This document shows, one piece after another, positions 21,534 through 34,233 of a stretch of DNA of 64,000 nucleotides (positions within the stretch are counted from its first letter, which is position 1; each line of letters opens with the position of its first letter). The stretch spans positions 239,501 through 303,500 of the forward strand of contig OU696576.1 in the NCBI GenBank assembly GCA_916048095.2. Reading direction: 5' to 3'. Origin of the DNA: Sacculina carcini (Eukaryota > Arthropoda > Thecostraca > Sacculinidae). The notes beneath the pieces are model-generated. The model was not told the origin of the DNA. It saw only the letters and a list, made by a program, of their open reading frames with translations, and made no database searches. The translations under genes and the position numbers were made by a program.

Positions 21534-21807
21534 AAACACGCTCACTTGAATGTGCATTTGGATTCACATACACACACCAACACACATACATACATACGCG
21601 CACACACACACGCATACAGGTAGCTGCGCGATTAATCAAATCAGTGTGTGTATTTGTAACCAAGCGTGTATGCAAATGTATTGACAGACAAACACGCACA
21701 CACTCACACACACACACACACGCTCGTTGACACTCATGCACGAGCATGTGTGTGAGAAGTGCTGGTGACAGCAGTAAATCTCGTGCACCGGCTCAATTTG
21801 AACTGTC

Positions 21808-22145
21808 TTCACACACACACACACACTCACACACATACACACATACGCACATTACATTACATTACATTAAGACATTTATATCGCGCTTTTCACCCGAGGG
21901 TCTCAAAAGCGCTCACACACACACTCACACACACACACACAACACACACACACACACAAGCACAAGAGTCATACACATACACAATCACGAACACACACAC
22001 TCACCTACATACATACACCCATACACACACACAAAACAGACATATAAAAGACATATAGACAAGTACATATACGCACAATCACGAACATACACTCACGTTT
22101 ACATACTCAAAAACACAAAAATGCACACGCATACACACATACATA
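21808..22145. repeat. (CA)n-rich degenerate region
   Basis: Interrupted CA repeats, continuing more degenerately to about 22480 inside the presumed LINE 3' region. Confidence 0.9.
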
Positions 22146-24284
22146 TTGAATAAGATAGCAAAGCCGACATACAGCACAGAAGACAACACAACATACAACA
22201 CATTAAGACAACACAACAGGCATACAACGACATACACTCAGATTGACAAATCACAACAAAATAGACACACAAATACAAACCAGAAAACACAACATAGCAG
22301 ACACACAAAGACATACACTCAAACAAATAGACAGAGAACACAACACAACAGACACACAAACACAGATATCAGAGCTCAACACAACAACACACATACAGCA
22401 TACAATGGAGAAACATACAGACACAAGAACAGAAAACACACGCATGAAGCACATACACATAGAAGACAGAATTAGGAAACAATCAGACCTTATATTCAGT
22501 ACTAATATATACAATATTATTAAGACAGTAATAAGACTTAGTGAGAAAGAAATTTTTAGTATGTTTTTTGAAAAGAGATAGAGATTTGATTGAGCGTATT
22601 GAGGGAGAAAGCCTATTGTAGATACGAGGTCCTAAGATAGAGAAACAACGATTGTAGTGAGAATGCCTAGAAGGAAAGGAAGGTTCAACTAGTAGAAAAG
22701 GATCGTTAGAAGACCTAAGAGAAAGAGATGAGGTTTTATAAGACAGAAGGTCAAACAGATACGCAGGCTTACGAAGATAAAGAGCTGAATGAATAATTAA
22801 ACAAATACGATACTCAACAAGAGCCTTAATGGGAAGTAACCTAAGTTTTTGTAAAGAAGAAGATACATGAGAACCCGAAGGAAGATTAAATATCATACGA
22901 CATGCTTTATTAATAATACATTGAAGTTTCCTAAGCTGGCGGTGGTTGAGAGATAGTAGAAGAGAACAGCAGTACTGAGTTTTAGTAAAGATGAATGAGT
23001 TAGCTAACTTAAAGGCAGCAGAGATGGTTATATATCTACGAATGGAATAGATACGCCTAAGTTGATAGTTACAACACCTGATAATGTCGGATATGTGTGG
23101 ATCAAAAGAAAGAGAGTTATCGAGTATGATACCAAGACTACGTACAGAGCAGGATAGAGGTATACTAAGAGAAGTAGTACTATTAGAAGATGGAAAGAGA
23201 ATATACTTAGTCTTATCAGGATTAAGTTTGAGATGACGAGTGAACGCCCATCTTTCTATATCAGATAGGATGGTACTAACTGAAGAGTGAGAAATAGACT
23301 CAGACGAGAGAAGGATTTGAATGTCGTCAGCGAATATTTGGAAGGACACATCGTGACGACGAAGAACTTTCCCTACAGAGGTAAGATACATATTGAAGAG
23401 GAGAGGGCCTAAGACAGAGCCTTGAGGTACACCACAAGTTAGTGGGCAAGCCTCACTACAAGAATCAGCAGAGGTAGAAACAAACTGAAGTCTATTAGAA
23501 AGATAAGAGCGAAAGAAAGAGAGAGCTGTGCCGCTAATGCCTAAATCTAACAGAGTATCAATAAGAAGCAGATGATTAACAGTGTCAAATGCAGCAGAGA
23601 AGTCTAGTTGTATAAGTAGAACATCATTACCAGAGAGAGTAGATTTGACAATAGAATCATAGAGAAAAATTAGAGAAGTTTCAGTAGAGTGAAAGTGCCG
23701 GAAGCCAGACTGCTCAGCAAGAAACAAATTGTTAGATTCAAGATATTCGGATATCTGTATGTAGGCAGCCATTTCAAGAACCTTAGACAGCCAAGGAATT
23801 CTAGAGATTGGTCGATAGTTAGAAAGCGTGTTAGCATCCAGACCAGATTTCTTAAGTATAGGGAGAATACTGGCAGTTTTAGATGCAAGAAATTCCCCAA
23901 GAGTGAAAGAAGCATTGATGAAATTAGCTAAGAAAGGAAGGAGCAATTCAATGGAGTGAGGAATCCTGGAAAGATCAATGGGGTCGAGAGATGAAGAATG
24001 GATTTTAACATGCCTTAAAATAGTTCTACAGTCAGAAAGGGTAACTAAAGTAAAAGAGTGAATAACAGAGGAGGGTAAGGGCGGAGAGTATAATGGTAGA
24101 GCAGCAGGGAACAAGCAACGAATCTTATCAATTTTAGACTGGAAGAAATTCATAAATATGGAAGGTAACTGATCAGAAGCAGAATCTGGGAAAACAAGAC
24201 TACGGGAATTACCTAAAATACTGTCAAAAAGCTTCCAAAGTTTCTTAGAATTGAGACAGGAAGAAATTTTAGAATTATAGTAAG
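21849..24284 (-). mobile_element. L2/CR1-like LINE with stem-loop and pentamer 3' tail
   Basis: The reverse transcriptase is followed (minus strand) by about 570 bases of CA/TG-rich degenerate sequence. Then comes AGCGCTTTT...AAAAGCGC, an inverted repeat able to form a hairpin, then TATAAATGTC and a (TAATG)n tail (21849-21870 on plus as cattacattacatta). Such 3' hairpins plus short tandem tails are characteristic of LINEs that recognise their own 3' end (family knowledge). That the tail belongs to the same copy as the ORF is inference. Confidence 0.65.
22483..24284 (-). CDS. LINE reverse transcriptase, L2/CR1-like, 5'-truncated
   Basis: About 600 residues are open without a stop. The linker and fingers carry NYRPIS, then [41 protein letters not shown] and the catalytic FADD (FADDIQILL). 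A thumb/C-terminal region follows. QSGFRxxHSTET and [11 protein letters not shown] are typical of L2/CR1 LINEs. The apurinic endonuclease domain expected upstream is missing; the element starts at a (CA)n tract near 24284, so it is 5'-truncated. The intact frame suggests a fairly recent insertion. The ORF upstream of 24284 is only microsatellite. Confidence 0.9.
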
Positions 24285-24401
24285 ACACACACACACACAC
24301 ACACACAGATACACTCACACACACACACATATATATATATACACTCACACACACATACACTGACACACACACCCTGACACACACTCACACACACATACAC
24401 T

Positions 24402-24468
<67 letters not shown>
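24284..24468. repeat. (CA)n microsatellite at the LINE 5' junction
   Basis: Two CA blocks; 24402-24467 is pure. It starts where the reverse transcriptase reading frame loses similarity. Confidence 0.97.
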
Positions 24469-24470
<2 letters not shown>

Positions 24471-25314
24471 GCAATATGAGCAATAGACAGTGGCAATGTT
24501 AGTTGAGCCGCAGCTCTGGACATGAACATGTATAGTGTATATGTGTGTGTGTTTGTGTGTGTGTTTGTGTTTGTGTTTGTGTGTGCGTGTATGTGTTGAA
24601 CGATTACATTGCCTGCATTGAAATATTGAAAATTAGAGCAATCAGGTGAAGTTTGTATCTTCTTTTGCACCTTACTGCATGCTGTCAGCAGACAGGTCAG
24701 CCTGCACACGCGCACACATACACACTCACATAATCGCAGCAAGCGTGGGCATGTGCAGATATTCCTAGATGGCACGATTAAAGCTAATGTTGTGAGTATT
24801 ATTTGACCAGTGGTCCGTCTCTTGTGGCAATCTCCACTGGTGGGAAATGGAGGAATAAGCGGGTAATTATTGGTCTGATGCGAGGGCATGTGTATACTGC
24901 TATCAATCCGAGTCTTTTTCTAGTGATTTTCTCACATTTAACCTGGTGGAACAACCGACTTTGCTGGATTTATCAGCGATGTTGCGTAAAATGAAAAGTT
25001 GACTCATTAAGAAGTGGAAAATCGCATAAAGACGTTACGAAAAGCTGGCATTAACTGCACTATGATTTCCCTGTGATATATATATATAGAAACTTGCCTG
25101 ATTTTTATGATTGATTAACATTGCTAGACGTGGTACAAGGTTCGACTGCTTTCTCGAATGGTTTTGCATCACTCAACACGTACATACAGTCACCACAATT
25201 GCACACACTCACACACGCACACACACAAAATTAACATACACAGTGCGTCAATAATTTATCGATGCTTTCTCTGGCTAAATCGCCCGATTGTCTGTCGTCA
25301 GTGAGAATGTGAGC

Positions 25315-25380
25315 ATATGAGCAGCTAAGCAATGAGCATGTGAGCATGTGAGCATTTGAGCATGTGAGCATGTGAGCAGC
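25315..25380. repeat. 8-bp array (GTGAGCAT)n
   Basis: About seven GTGAGCAT/GAGCATTT units, with AGCAGCT at both ends. Confidence 0.85.
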
Positions 25381-25417
25381 TCTCCTGGTTTCATCTCTGC
25401 CCTCGCTTCTTTTTCAC

Positions 25418-25870
25418 AATGTATATATGTGTGTGTGTGTGTGTATGTGTGTGTGTTCATACACAATCCAAACGTTCACCAATGAGCTCGCAAACACCTC
25501 ACACACACAGACACACAGACACACAGACACACAGACACACACACAGACACACACACATGCAAACACGCACGGTCATGACGCCGGGAGGTGCTAATGGCTA
25601 TGCAAATCAGCCGAATCCGGCATACCGATCATCATCCACTTTATATCAACACAATAACCACATGCGTGTGTGTGTGTCAGCATGTGCTTGTGTGTTTGTG
25701 TGTGTGTCTGTGTGTGTGTGTGTGTGTATGTGTCGAGTGTCGGAATTCGGCGCGGTGATGTCTTTGTCGACGAGCAGCTATAATTTATCGATCACAATAT
25801 CGTCGAGCGAGCGGCGTGCAATCACACGACCCGCTGTGACCAGTGCACGATCTCGCCGCCTTTGTGCGCC

Positions 25871-25922
<52 letters not shown>
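25418..25922. repeat. Cluster of (TG)n and (CA)n tracts
   Basis: TG at 25428-25456, (CACAGA)n-like at 25500-25557, TG at 25661-25733 and 25868-25921, separated by unique sequence. Confidence 0.95.
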
Positions 25923-26405
25923 GTGTTTGCATTGAGAAGCGCTACAATCGGCTTGGGAACAGATCGTGGGTCTTAATACCTGCATCCGAATAGAAATAAC
26001 CTCAACGTTGGTCTGCAAACAATATCATCGCTAGTAAAGAATGAAACTGCTCAGCCCCGATATTGGCATCAAGTCGCCATGAAACAGAACAGACAGCGGT
26101 GGACCAGCACAGCTTTGCTGCTGGTTTCCTTCTTCTAGTGCTGTTCTCCTGGACGCCTGATAAAGCGCTTCATTTTGAAATCATTGCAAAAAAGTCGGGA
26201 TATTTTAACATTCGGAGGAAACCAAATGTGTAGCACAATATGTTCTGGCTCAGTCACATCACAGATTTAGTCACATACAATCCGATTACGTATAATCCCA
26301 AGCAGATTGATTATTGTAGTGAGTTGTGAGATCTGCTGCGTTTCAGCGGGCTTGCAAGCACGACGATTATATGATTGCATTAGTAATAGTTGCATTATAT
26401 GGGAC

Positions 26406-26453
<48 letters not shown>
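26406..26453. repeat. (AT)n microsatellite
   Basis: About 23 pure AT units, able to form a cruciform. Confidence 0.98.
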
Positions 26454-26455
<2 letters not shown>

Positions 26456-26596
26456 TACGAATGAGTGAAAGCTTCATGGCGACTGCCCCATATCCAACAC
26501 TCGACTGCTTCAAATCAACATGCAAATGCAAGTTCAATCAAAATTCAAACAAGGCAAATAAATATACCAATGAACGAGCCACTCGAGTGATTGAGA

Positions 26597-26626
26597 GTGT
26601 GTGAGAGTGTGTATGAGAGTGTGTAT

Positions 26627-26657
<31 letters not shown>

Positions 26658-26808
26658 TGGGTGTGTGAGTGTGTGTGTGAGTGTGTGTGTGTGAGTGTGT
26701 GTGTGAGTGTGTGTGTGTGAGGGTGTTTGTGTGTGGGTGTGAGTGTGTGTGTGAGTGTGTGTGTGTGTGTGTGAGTGTGTGTGTAAGTGTGTGTGTGTGT
26801 GTGGGTGG
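26597..26808. repeat. (TG)n with GAGTGT interruptions
   Basis: 212-base compound TG tract. Confidence 0.97.
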
Positions 26809-27626
26809 GCGCGCAATGGTGAGAATATCCAGTTTGCTGGTGTTTGTGAAGTGACTATTTCACATTGACACAAAACAACACGCAGACAGTGCAGTTAGTG
26901 AGATGTACCTCGCCATGTTGAGACAGTGCAGTTAGTGAGATGACCCTGGCCAGGCGCTGACACGCCCCTCCAAGGACGCTGCGGTAATGGCTCACTGTCT
27001 CTAGTGAGCTGTCACGTGCTCACTAGCGCACCAACACATGAATTGAAATGTCAAAATATGAAGACAGCGGCTTCTACAGCGAAGTGCCGACTAGACGCAG
27101 GAACCAAACACTCTCTCACGCGCTCATCAGCGTGTTTGTGGGTGCATTTGTGTGTGCATGTGGATGTGTATATGCACGTGAATTAGTGTGTATGTCTGTG
27201 TGTAAACGTGTCTGTGTTTTGCGTCCGTTTGTTTGACATTCTCCTAATGCACTTCCCTCAAATGCCAGGTTTGCGTCAGTTTTTAGGCTTGAAAAAGCGT
27301 GCAGATCAGCACAGTTCATTGCTACATAATATCACCAGTCACGTGCTAATTGGCGCGCTTACACCAGTGCAAACATGAACACATGTAGTCTGGGCTAATG
27401 CACGGTATAATTAATGTTTTGTTCAGTAATATCAGTCTTGAAGGAAAGCCTCGCCATTTCGTCCTGTCGATTATGCTAAATTAGCGAAGCACAGAGTACA
27501 AGCGGCGGGCTACAATGATCAATTGTGTTTATCTTGGACACTTGTGGCGGCATCTGACATCTGGCACGCGCTTGATCGATTACCTGGACGAATGCGGCGC
27601 GTCGCAACACTCGGCAATGTGTTTGT

Positions 27627-27725
27627 ATGTGCGTGTGTCCTAGCGTGTGTGTGTACTGGCGTGTGTGTGAGTGTGTGTGAGTGTGAGTTTGTGTGTGAGT
27701 GTATGTGTGTGTGTGTGTGTGTGTG
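27627..27725. repeat. (TG)n microsatellite
   Basis: Interrupted TG tract. Confidence 0.95.
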
Positions 27726-28763
27726 GCATTCATTTGTATTGGATGTTGGCTGCATTAGTGACATTACATGCGCGGCATCATATTGTGTATGAGTGTGTCA
27801 AATTTCACCAGCATTTGGCAACACTGTGTTGGCCCCGACAAGTGCACGCGCACACACCAACATACATACACGCATACACGCATGGTGACACGAACACGCG
27901 CCAAGCAACAGTCACGCCTCAAGCCGGAAAAATTATCTATTTTCAGCCTCGATCTAATCTGCGCTAACCGTACTGAATACGATTCTGCATTATGTATATG
28001 TACGAACACATTCCATATCATATATATGGAGAATGTTTTGTGTCATGTCAAAATTTCCTCTTTTTTACTCACTCATACACGCACACGTGGACGCACACAT
28101 GGGTGTATGCGTGTGCTTGTGTGTGTGTGTAGCGTTTGACTGTGTGCAAACGCTACACACACACAAATGATTTATAGAGCACTTGGCGACAGGCGCAGGC
28201 ATCTTGACTACCTGCTGAGATGAACTTTTATCACAAGAAGACATGGAAGGACGAGATAGAGGCTGTGAAGTTTTAAGATGCACGTGCTCGGTGGCAACCA
28301 AAGTGACCTGCGGCTATAACTTTGAAAAGTTGGCCGAATAGTCGAATGACCACTATCATCTAATGTGTAGCATCTCAAGTTGGTCGCCGTAAACTCATCT
28401 CCAAGTGGTCTCAAGTTGCGGCAAGTATTTCAATACATGCATCATTCGGCGAGTGTTTGAGCGTGTGTTTGTGCAGAAGTATCGGCATTTGGGCGGCACA
28501 AGTCTAGTGAGCATGGTAACAAGATGCAAGCCGTCAAACAGCTACACACTAGCGACAGTCCAAGATTACGAGCCAATCAGCCGAATGCTAGATGTCTCAG
28601 TGAACACTTGCTAGCATGTAGCAACACAAGGAGTGGCCGTATAACAAGCACCAGTGCACTCATGCAGAATAACTCAGTCACTTCTCTGTTCTGTGCACTG
28701 CACATTACAGCCAGCAAAATGTCAGGAACAAGAGCAGTTACAGCCACCAGTTCAGATATTCAG

Positions 28764-28862
28764 TCATCATCCAAATATCATCATCCAAATATCATCATCC
28801 AAATATCATCATCCAAATATCATCATCCAAATATCATCATCCAAATATCATCATCCAAATAT
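28764..28862. repeat. 14-bp array (ATCATCATCCAAAT)n, 7 copies
   Basis: Near-perfect tandem units in intergenic DNA. Confidence 0.95.
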
Positions 28863-29346
28863 TATCTTCGACATCTGAGATACTCGTGCATCATTCAACA
28901 TCAATGGTTCATATGTTTTAGCAAGTATTGATTGATCATCCGAGATCAGCAAGTGAGCTTTATAACTATATAGGTGGGTGACAGAATATGCTATTTGTGT
29001 GTTGAGAATGTGGGATAATCTTGGCAAACAGGGCTTGCTAGATATTTTGCGTAGTTGAAAGCATATGTTTGAAGAAATGAGAGGTTTAATGATTATATTT
29101 GTTCATTAAAACAACACCAAATAACATTGTATTCAACAAACGAACGTTATCTACAAAAAATGCCCCAGCGATAAATACACGTCTCACAAACTATTTACTT
29201 ATTCGGTTTAGATGCGATAATATTCAACTATCTTAGAGCTTCTGTCGTCGTAAATCTCGATTACCTCTTTGAACAGACAAGGCAGAGTTATGTTACCGCT
29301 TCAACGTACCAATTGACTGTTTTCTTCAAAGTGATGCGACCGAGTG

Positions 29347-29398
29347 TACGTGTGTGTGTGTGTGTGTGTGTGCGTGTGTGTGAGTGTGTGTGTGTGTT
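29347..29398. repeat. (TG)n microsatellite
   Basis: TG tract followed by a G+C-richer stretch to about 29760. Confidence 0.95.
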
Positions 29399-31276
29399 TA
29401 TTTGTGCGACCGATGTTTCGGCCATGTTTTAGTTCGACAGCAAGCGTCGTTTGTGTTTGGCGCACGTGTTGGTGTGCGTTTTGCAGCGAAGTGCGCGTCA
29501 GTTTGATTGTGTTTTATTTGCGCTGCGAGTCGGCCCGTCCACCGACCACTGTGGGAAAGTTGCCGGTAAAAATTGTTTTTATGGCCAATTTCAACAGTGC
29601 ATTGGCGTGGCTCACACAGGCTATTGCGCTGCCATTATTGGAAGCACGTTGGCTTTACAAATTGAGTCGGATGTATTGCACAATTGAGATAATGGTGTCT
29701 GAGGCTCGTGCTAGTGCCATCTCTCTCAGCAGCGTTCAACTGCACCACTTCTACAAATACACAGAGTTTCTGAGTTGATAAAGTGAAGTGAGAGTTTCTG
29801 TTAATATCGCCAGCTCAACATATACACGTCAACACAATTGACTTTCGACCTTCAGTTTTTCGTATAGAACACTAGTAAAGCAGTATTTCTATCAATGATA
29901 CAGTATCTTCATGATTTTATGCTTGCATTATTGTGATGCGTTCTGATATGAGTTTACTGTTATCAATACGATTCCTGCATTAATAAATTGTTCTAATAAG
30001 GTATTCAATCATTTACAGCAACACCTTTTCCAAAAACTTGGTTCATCCTACACCAATAATATTTGACGTATTGGATTTCTTATAGTAAATCGTAAGTAAT
30101 ATATTTGTTAAATGCAATTAATGTGGAACATCTAGCATAATTTCATACAAACTCTTAAAACACCGTGTTCTTTCTGATCAGAGCAGGTTCAAGCCAGAGG
30201 TGGATGCACATGGTGCCAATATTGACAAGCAGATAAGGTTGTGCGTAATTACTTTATTGGCGATACATATAGACACACACACATACAGATATATACAAAC
30301 ATCGTTCATATTAATAAAAATTACCAAACAGGGCAAAAACGAGTTCAACTTCACGGCAAAGAACAAACTTTCACGCGTGACTGGCTACTGACAATATAGC
30401 ACTGCTTTGTGATGATAAAAGTAACCAACAATACATTTTCATTCAGAACTCATTGACCAATAATAGCAAAACAAATAAAATTCCCGAAGATAATACGAAC
30501 GTACAAATCAAACGCGACTGTATGGCAGTTTCCTATTTGGAATGATGGTTTGAATTCATTTCTCTAAGCAAACTGTTCATCTAGCAAACATTGGCACAAA
30601 TCTACCCTACCTACGTCTAGATCTAGCTAGTCATACGGAAAAAGATATGCGTCAAGTTTGATATCAGGGCATCATCACACACACACACACACGCATACAC
30701 ACCACTGCCTTCTTGAGGTGTAATATCTAGATGATGTTGACAAACGCCGCTCAAACAATTGCAGTTCAATATACTTCAACAAAACTGTGCTTGACAACGA
30801 CTAGCGAGTAGAATGCAGTGTTTGTGTGAATGAGGACTCTACTGTGACGATGCTCATCCGCCCTTATACACGAGAGTACTTGATTAACTTCTCAACTCTA
30901 TTTGTAACATACAATTCGATAATGATGGGTGGTATACGGTAGATATTAGACAAACGATCACACCAAACACTCGCTTCAACATGCGTACCGACAGGCTCAT
31001 GGTGCCGTTGCTTTCAGCGAAAATGCGAGATATTTGTTTGTGTTTTGTAGCACCTTGACAATGGTGGTTTTGTCATCGAATTGCTGGTGTTTCACAATAG
31101 ACAAAAGTACAACACGAAACTATAGATCGGTCACATTTGTGCGGTAAAGACAGCGCGAATATTATCAACTATAATGAGCAAATATCAAGGGAGGAATCAC
31201 GCATCAAATACATGTGTTATCGACGAGTAGAGTATTGAGCCAGTATCGGCCCAATATCGACGAGTAGTTTCAGTGG

Positions 31277-31878
31277 ACACACTGACACTGACACTGACAC
31301 TGACACTGACACTGACACTGACACTGACACTGACACTAACACTGACACTGACACTGACACTGACACTGGCACTGACACTGACACTGACACTGACACTGGC
31401 ACTGACACTGACACTGACACTGACACTGACACTGACACTAACACTGACACTGACACTGACACTGGCACTGACACTGACACTGACACTGACACTGACACTG
31501 ACACTGACACTGACACTGACACTGACACTGACACTGACACTGACACTGACACTGACACTGACACTGACACTGACACTGACACTGACACTGACACTGACAC
31601 TGACACTGACACTGACACTGACATTGACACTGACACTGACACTGACACTGACACTGACATTGACATTGACACTGAGACTGACACTGACACTGACACTGAC
31701 ACTGACACTGACACTGACACTGACACTGACACTGACACTGACATTGACATTGACACTGACATTGACACTGACACTGACACTGTCACTGACACTGACACTG
31801 ACACTGACACTGACACTGACACTGACACTGACACTGACACTGACACTGACACTGACACTGACACTGACACTGACACAC
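31277..31878. repeat. Hexamer array (ACACTG)n, about 100 copies
   Basis: Nearly pure ACACTG with ACATTG, GCACTG and ACACTA variants, grading into (CA)n to about 32300. Confidence 0.98.
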
Positions 31879-32300
31879 ACTGACACATACACACACTGAC
31901 ACACACTGACACATACTTACACATACACACACACTGACACACACTGACAGACATACACACATACACTCACGCACTCACACACACCCAAACACACACATTC
32001 ACACACATACACATACACATAGTCATGCACACTCACACACACACTCAAACACATACACTCACACACATTCAAACAAACATAAACATATATACACACATAC
32101 ACATACAGACGCACACACACACGCACAAACACATACGCACAAAAACATACACAGACACTCACTCACATACACACACAGACACCCACATATATACACACAC
32201 CAACAGATTAGTAAGCACAATACACACACACACACACACACACATTCAGTACGCACAAATACACACACATGAATACACACATACTCCTAGTTACAGGTGC
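31879..32300. repeat. (CA)n-rich tract following the hexamer array
   Basis: CA repeats with CATA and CACTGA interruptions. Confidence 0.93.
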
Positions 32301-32343
32301 ACACGCACATACATACATATAAATCAAACGAGACGATTTGTCA

Positions 32344-32452
32344 GTGAGAAAATCGACGAGATAATTGGCAAGTGAGAAATTCGACGAGATAATTGGCAAG
32401 TGAGAAATTCGACGAGATAATTGGCAAGTGAGAAAGTCGACGAGATATCGGT
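32344..32452. repeat. 28-bp array, 4 copies
   Basis: Unit GTGAGAAATTCGACGAGATA plus ATTGGCAA; four copies with one to two differences. Confidence 0.95.
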
Positions 32453-33736
32453 ACCAGCAAGCAGTGAAGCACACACTCTCACACACACAACCTCACAATT
32501 CTACGTGAATACTCTGCTCGGCCACTCGCAGCCATTATCTCAGTTTAACTCAATTTGACACAGTTTTGTGCTGACCGATTATGATAATTACCATTGTGTG
32601 AGTGGTGTGAAATAAGACGCACAAACACCCCGGCACGGCAAACACAAACACCACCGGCACGGCACCACAAACACCCCCCACCCCAAACGTCTCCTCTATA
32701 GCGACGCGGTACTAGCACCGTGTTCACCCCGGCATCTACTGTGCCATCTATAAGCAGCGCCGAGTACACTGACACACCAGTGACCAACCAATACCGTTCA
32801 AACTGTGACTTCTCTATAAGTTGAGTGGGTTCCACTTAGATATACACATATGTGGTAAGAATCATTGTGAGAAGCACGTTCAATATACAATACAGATCGT
32901 CTCTGGAATTAATCGGAAAGGATATCCAGGAATCGCATTATGTTCATAACATGCAGTATAATGAGGTAAATCAGCCCCAGGGAAGATGCAAGAACACATA
33001 TAAGCAGTGCATTTCATCATGGCATGAGGTAGCAATGAGTTACCCGAGTCTAGCAGTTAGTTTCATTGTCTTATAAGCCGCAAGGGTCTTGCTAATTTCA
33101 TGTTATCTGTAAAAACAGCTGTATACTGCTGAAACATGGTAAACACTTGGATTTCACCTCAAAACGCTATTTGCTCGAATAAAATTTCTTAGAAATTAGT
33201 ATTGCAGAACGAACTATATATGTTCTGAATGATAAATTTAAAATTAATATGCAGTCTATGCACCTTAGTTTTGAAAAAGGACCTCACTTAATATCATGCG
33301 GAACCATCATGAAGCTTATAAACCCAGTGCATCTTCAAAATAAGAAAGAAGTAAGCGACCCATCCTTGATCCTCTCAATATTAACAATTAAACAAAATTC
33401 ACTAGATTATGCTTGGGCCTAATCACAAGTCTCAAACACTTGTTCAATTAAATGCTCTGGATACATTCATAAATGCGTGGAATGTAGTGAATGCTTTGAG
33501 TACATCCACTCATCAATGTCCTCATAACTTCATTAATTATGTCGTTAACGTATGGTCACATGTCGGAATTATTGACATCAGGCATATCATGGGTATGGTA
33601 GATGCCAGGATGGTCTCAAAGCAGTGCAGGTGAAAGGAGATTGAAAATGCAAATATAAATTATGTAACATGTGAAGCGATCATGTGCTTTCACAAGTGTA
33701 GAAGTATCGAGCGAGTCATACGCAGTTGCACGTACT
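32453..33736. other. Intergenic and EAAT 3' region
   Basis: No coding signal. 32630-32700 is C-rich (CACCCC, CGGCACGGCA repeated). Confidence 0.4.
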
Positions 33737-33868
33737 CTCACTAGATCTCACTAGATCTCACTAGATCTCACTAGATCTCACTAGATCTCACTAGATCTCA
33801 CTAGATCTCACTAGATCTCACTAGATCTCACTAGATCTCACTAGATCTCACTAGATCTCACTAGATCT
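33737..33868. repeat. 10-bp array (CTCACTAGAT)n, 13 copies, overlapping the EAAT stop codon
   Basis: Perfect decamers containing AGATCT. The last unit supplies the terminal TAG of the transporter and part of its Gln-Ile codons; the rest would be 3' UTR. Confidence 0.97.
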
Positions 33869-34233
33869 GTGTCTCCGAGTTGAGAGGACGTTTTTCTAGC
33901 CAGCTGTTGCGGCGGATTGGCAGCGGAACGCAGGGTTCGTCTGGCGCGGAGGTGGCTCCCGCGGTGGCCGCCTGGCGCAGAGATACCAGAGCACCGCTGG
34001 CAGTTGTGGATGGACAGATGGAGCCACGTGGCACGAGCGAGGTCCGAGCACCGCCACTACCACCTCCCACCGCACCTCCCGTCATGCTGCCCGAGCGCAA
34101 CATCTCCTCCATCTGCCGTTCACGTCGCTCGGCCTCGATGTCCATGCGTACCAGTTCGTCACGACACAGGTGCTGCACGATGCCCGCGCCATACGCATCT
34201 CCCAGCACGTTGATTGAGGTGCGCATCCGGTCC
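33861..34233 (-). CDS. EAAT: EAAT exon 10: TM8, cytoplasmic tail and stop
   Basis: Acceptor AATGCAG|GGACCGG at 34233. It encodes [20 protein letters not shown] (TM8 substrate and Na+ residues), an Arg/Glu-rich helix, a Gly/Ser-rich segment and the end ETQI-stop. The TAG at 33863-33861 lies inside a decanucleotide tandem array. The tail after TM8 is about 120 residues, rich in Gly, Ser and Ala and not conserved. Confidence 0.94.

Larger units (their letters stand above)
24800..31270. other. Intergenic, microsatellite-rich, no convincing gene
   Basis: Apart from the listed repeats I see no domain or spliced gene. The 144-codon open frame at 29344-29778 begins in a TG tract and matches nothing I know. 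A 21-base direct repeat, GACAGTGCAGTTAGTGAGAT(G), occurs at about 26884 and 26922. Confidence 0.45.

Noticed and set aside
22146..22581. Thr/His/Gln-rich ORFs in the CA-rich region
   Set aside because: Low-complexity translation of degenerate CA repeats next to the LINE 3' end.
29344..29778. 144-codon plus-strand ORF after a TG tract
   Set aside because: No recognisable domain and the first third is microsatellite; the G+C content may reflect a regulatory patch.
31197..31966. ORFs of 208-249 codons encoding Ser-Val or Thr-Leu repeats
   Set aside because: Produced by the ACACTG hexamer; no start context, domain or exon signal.
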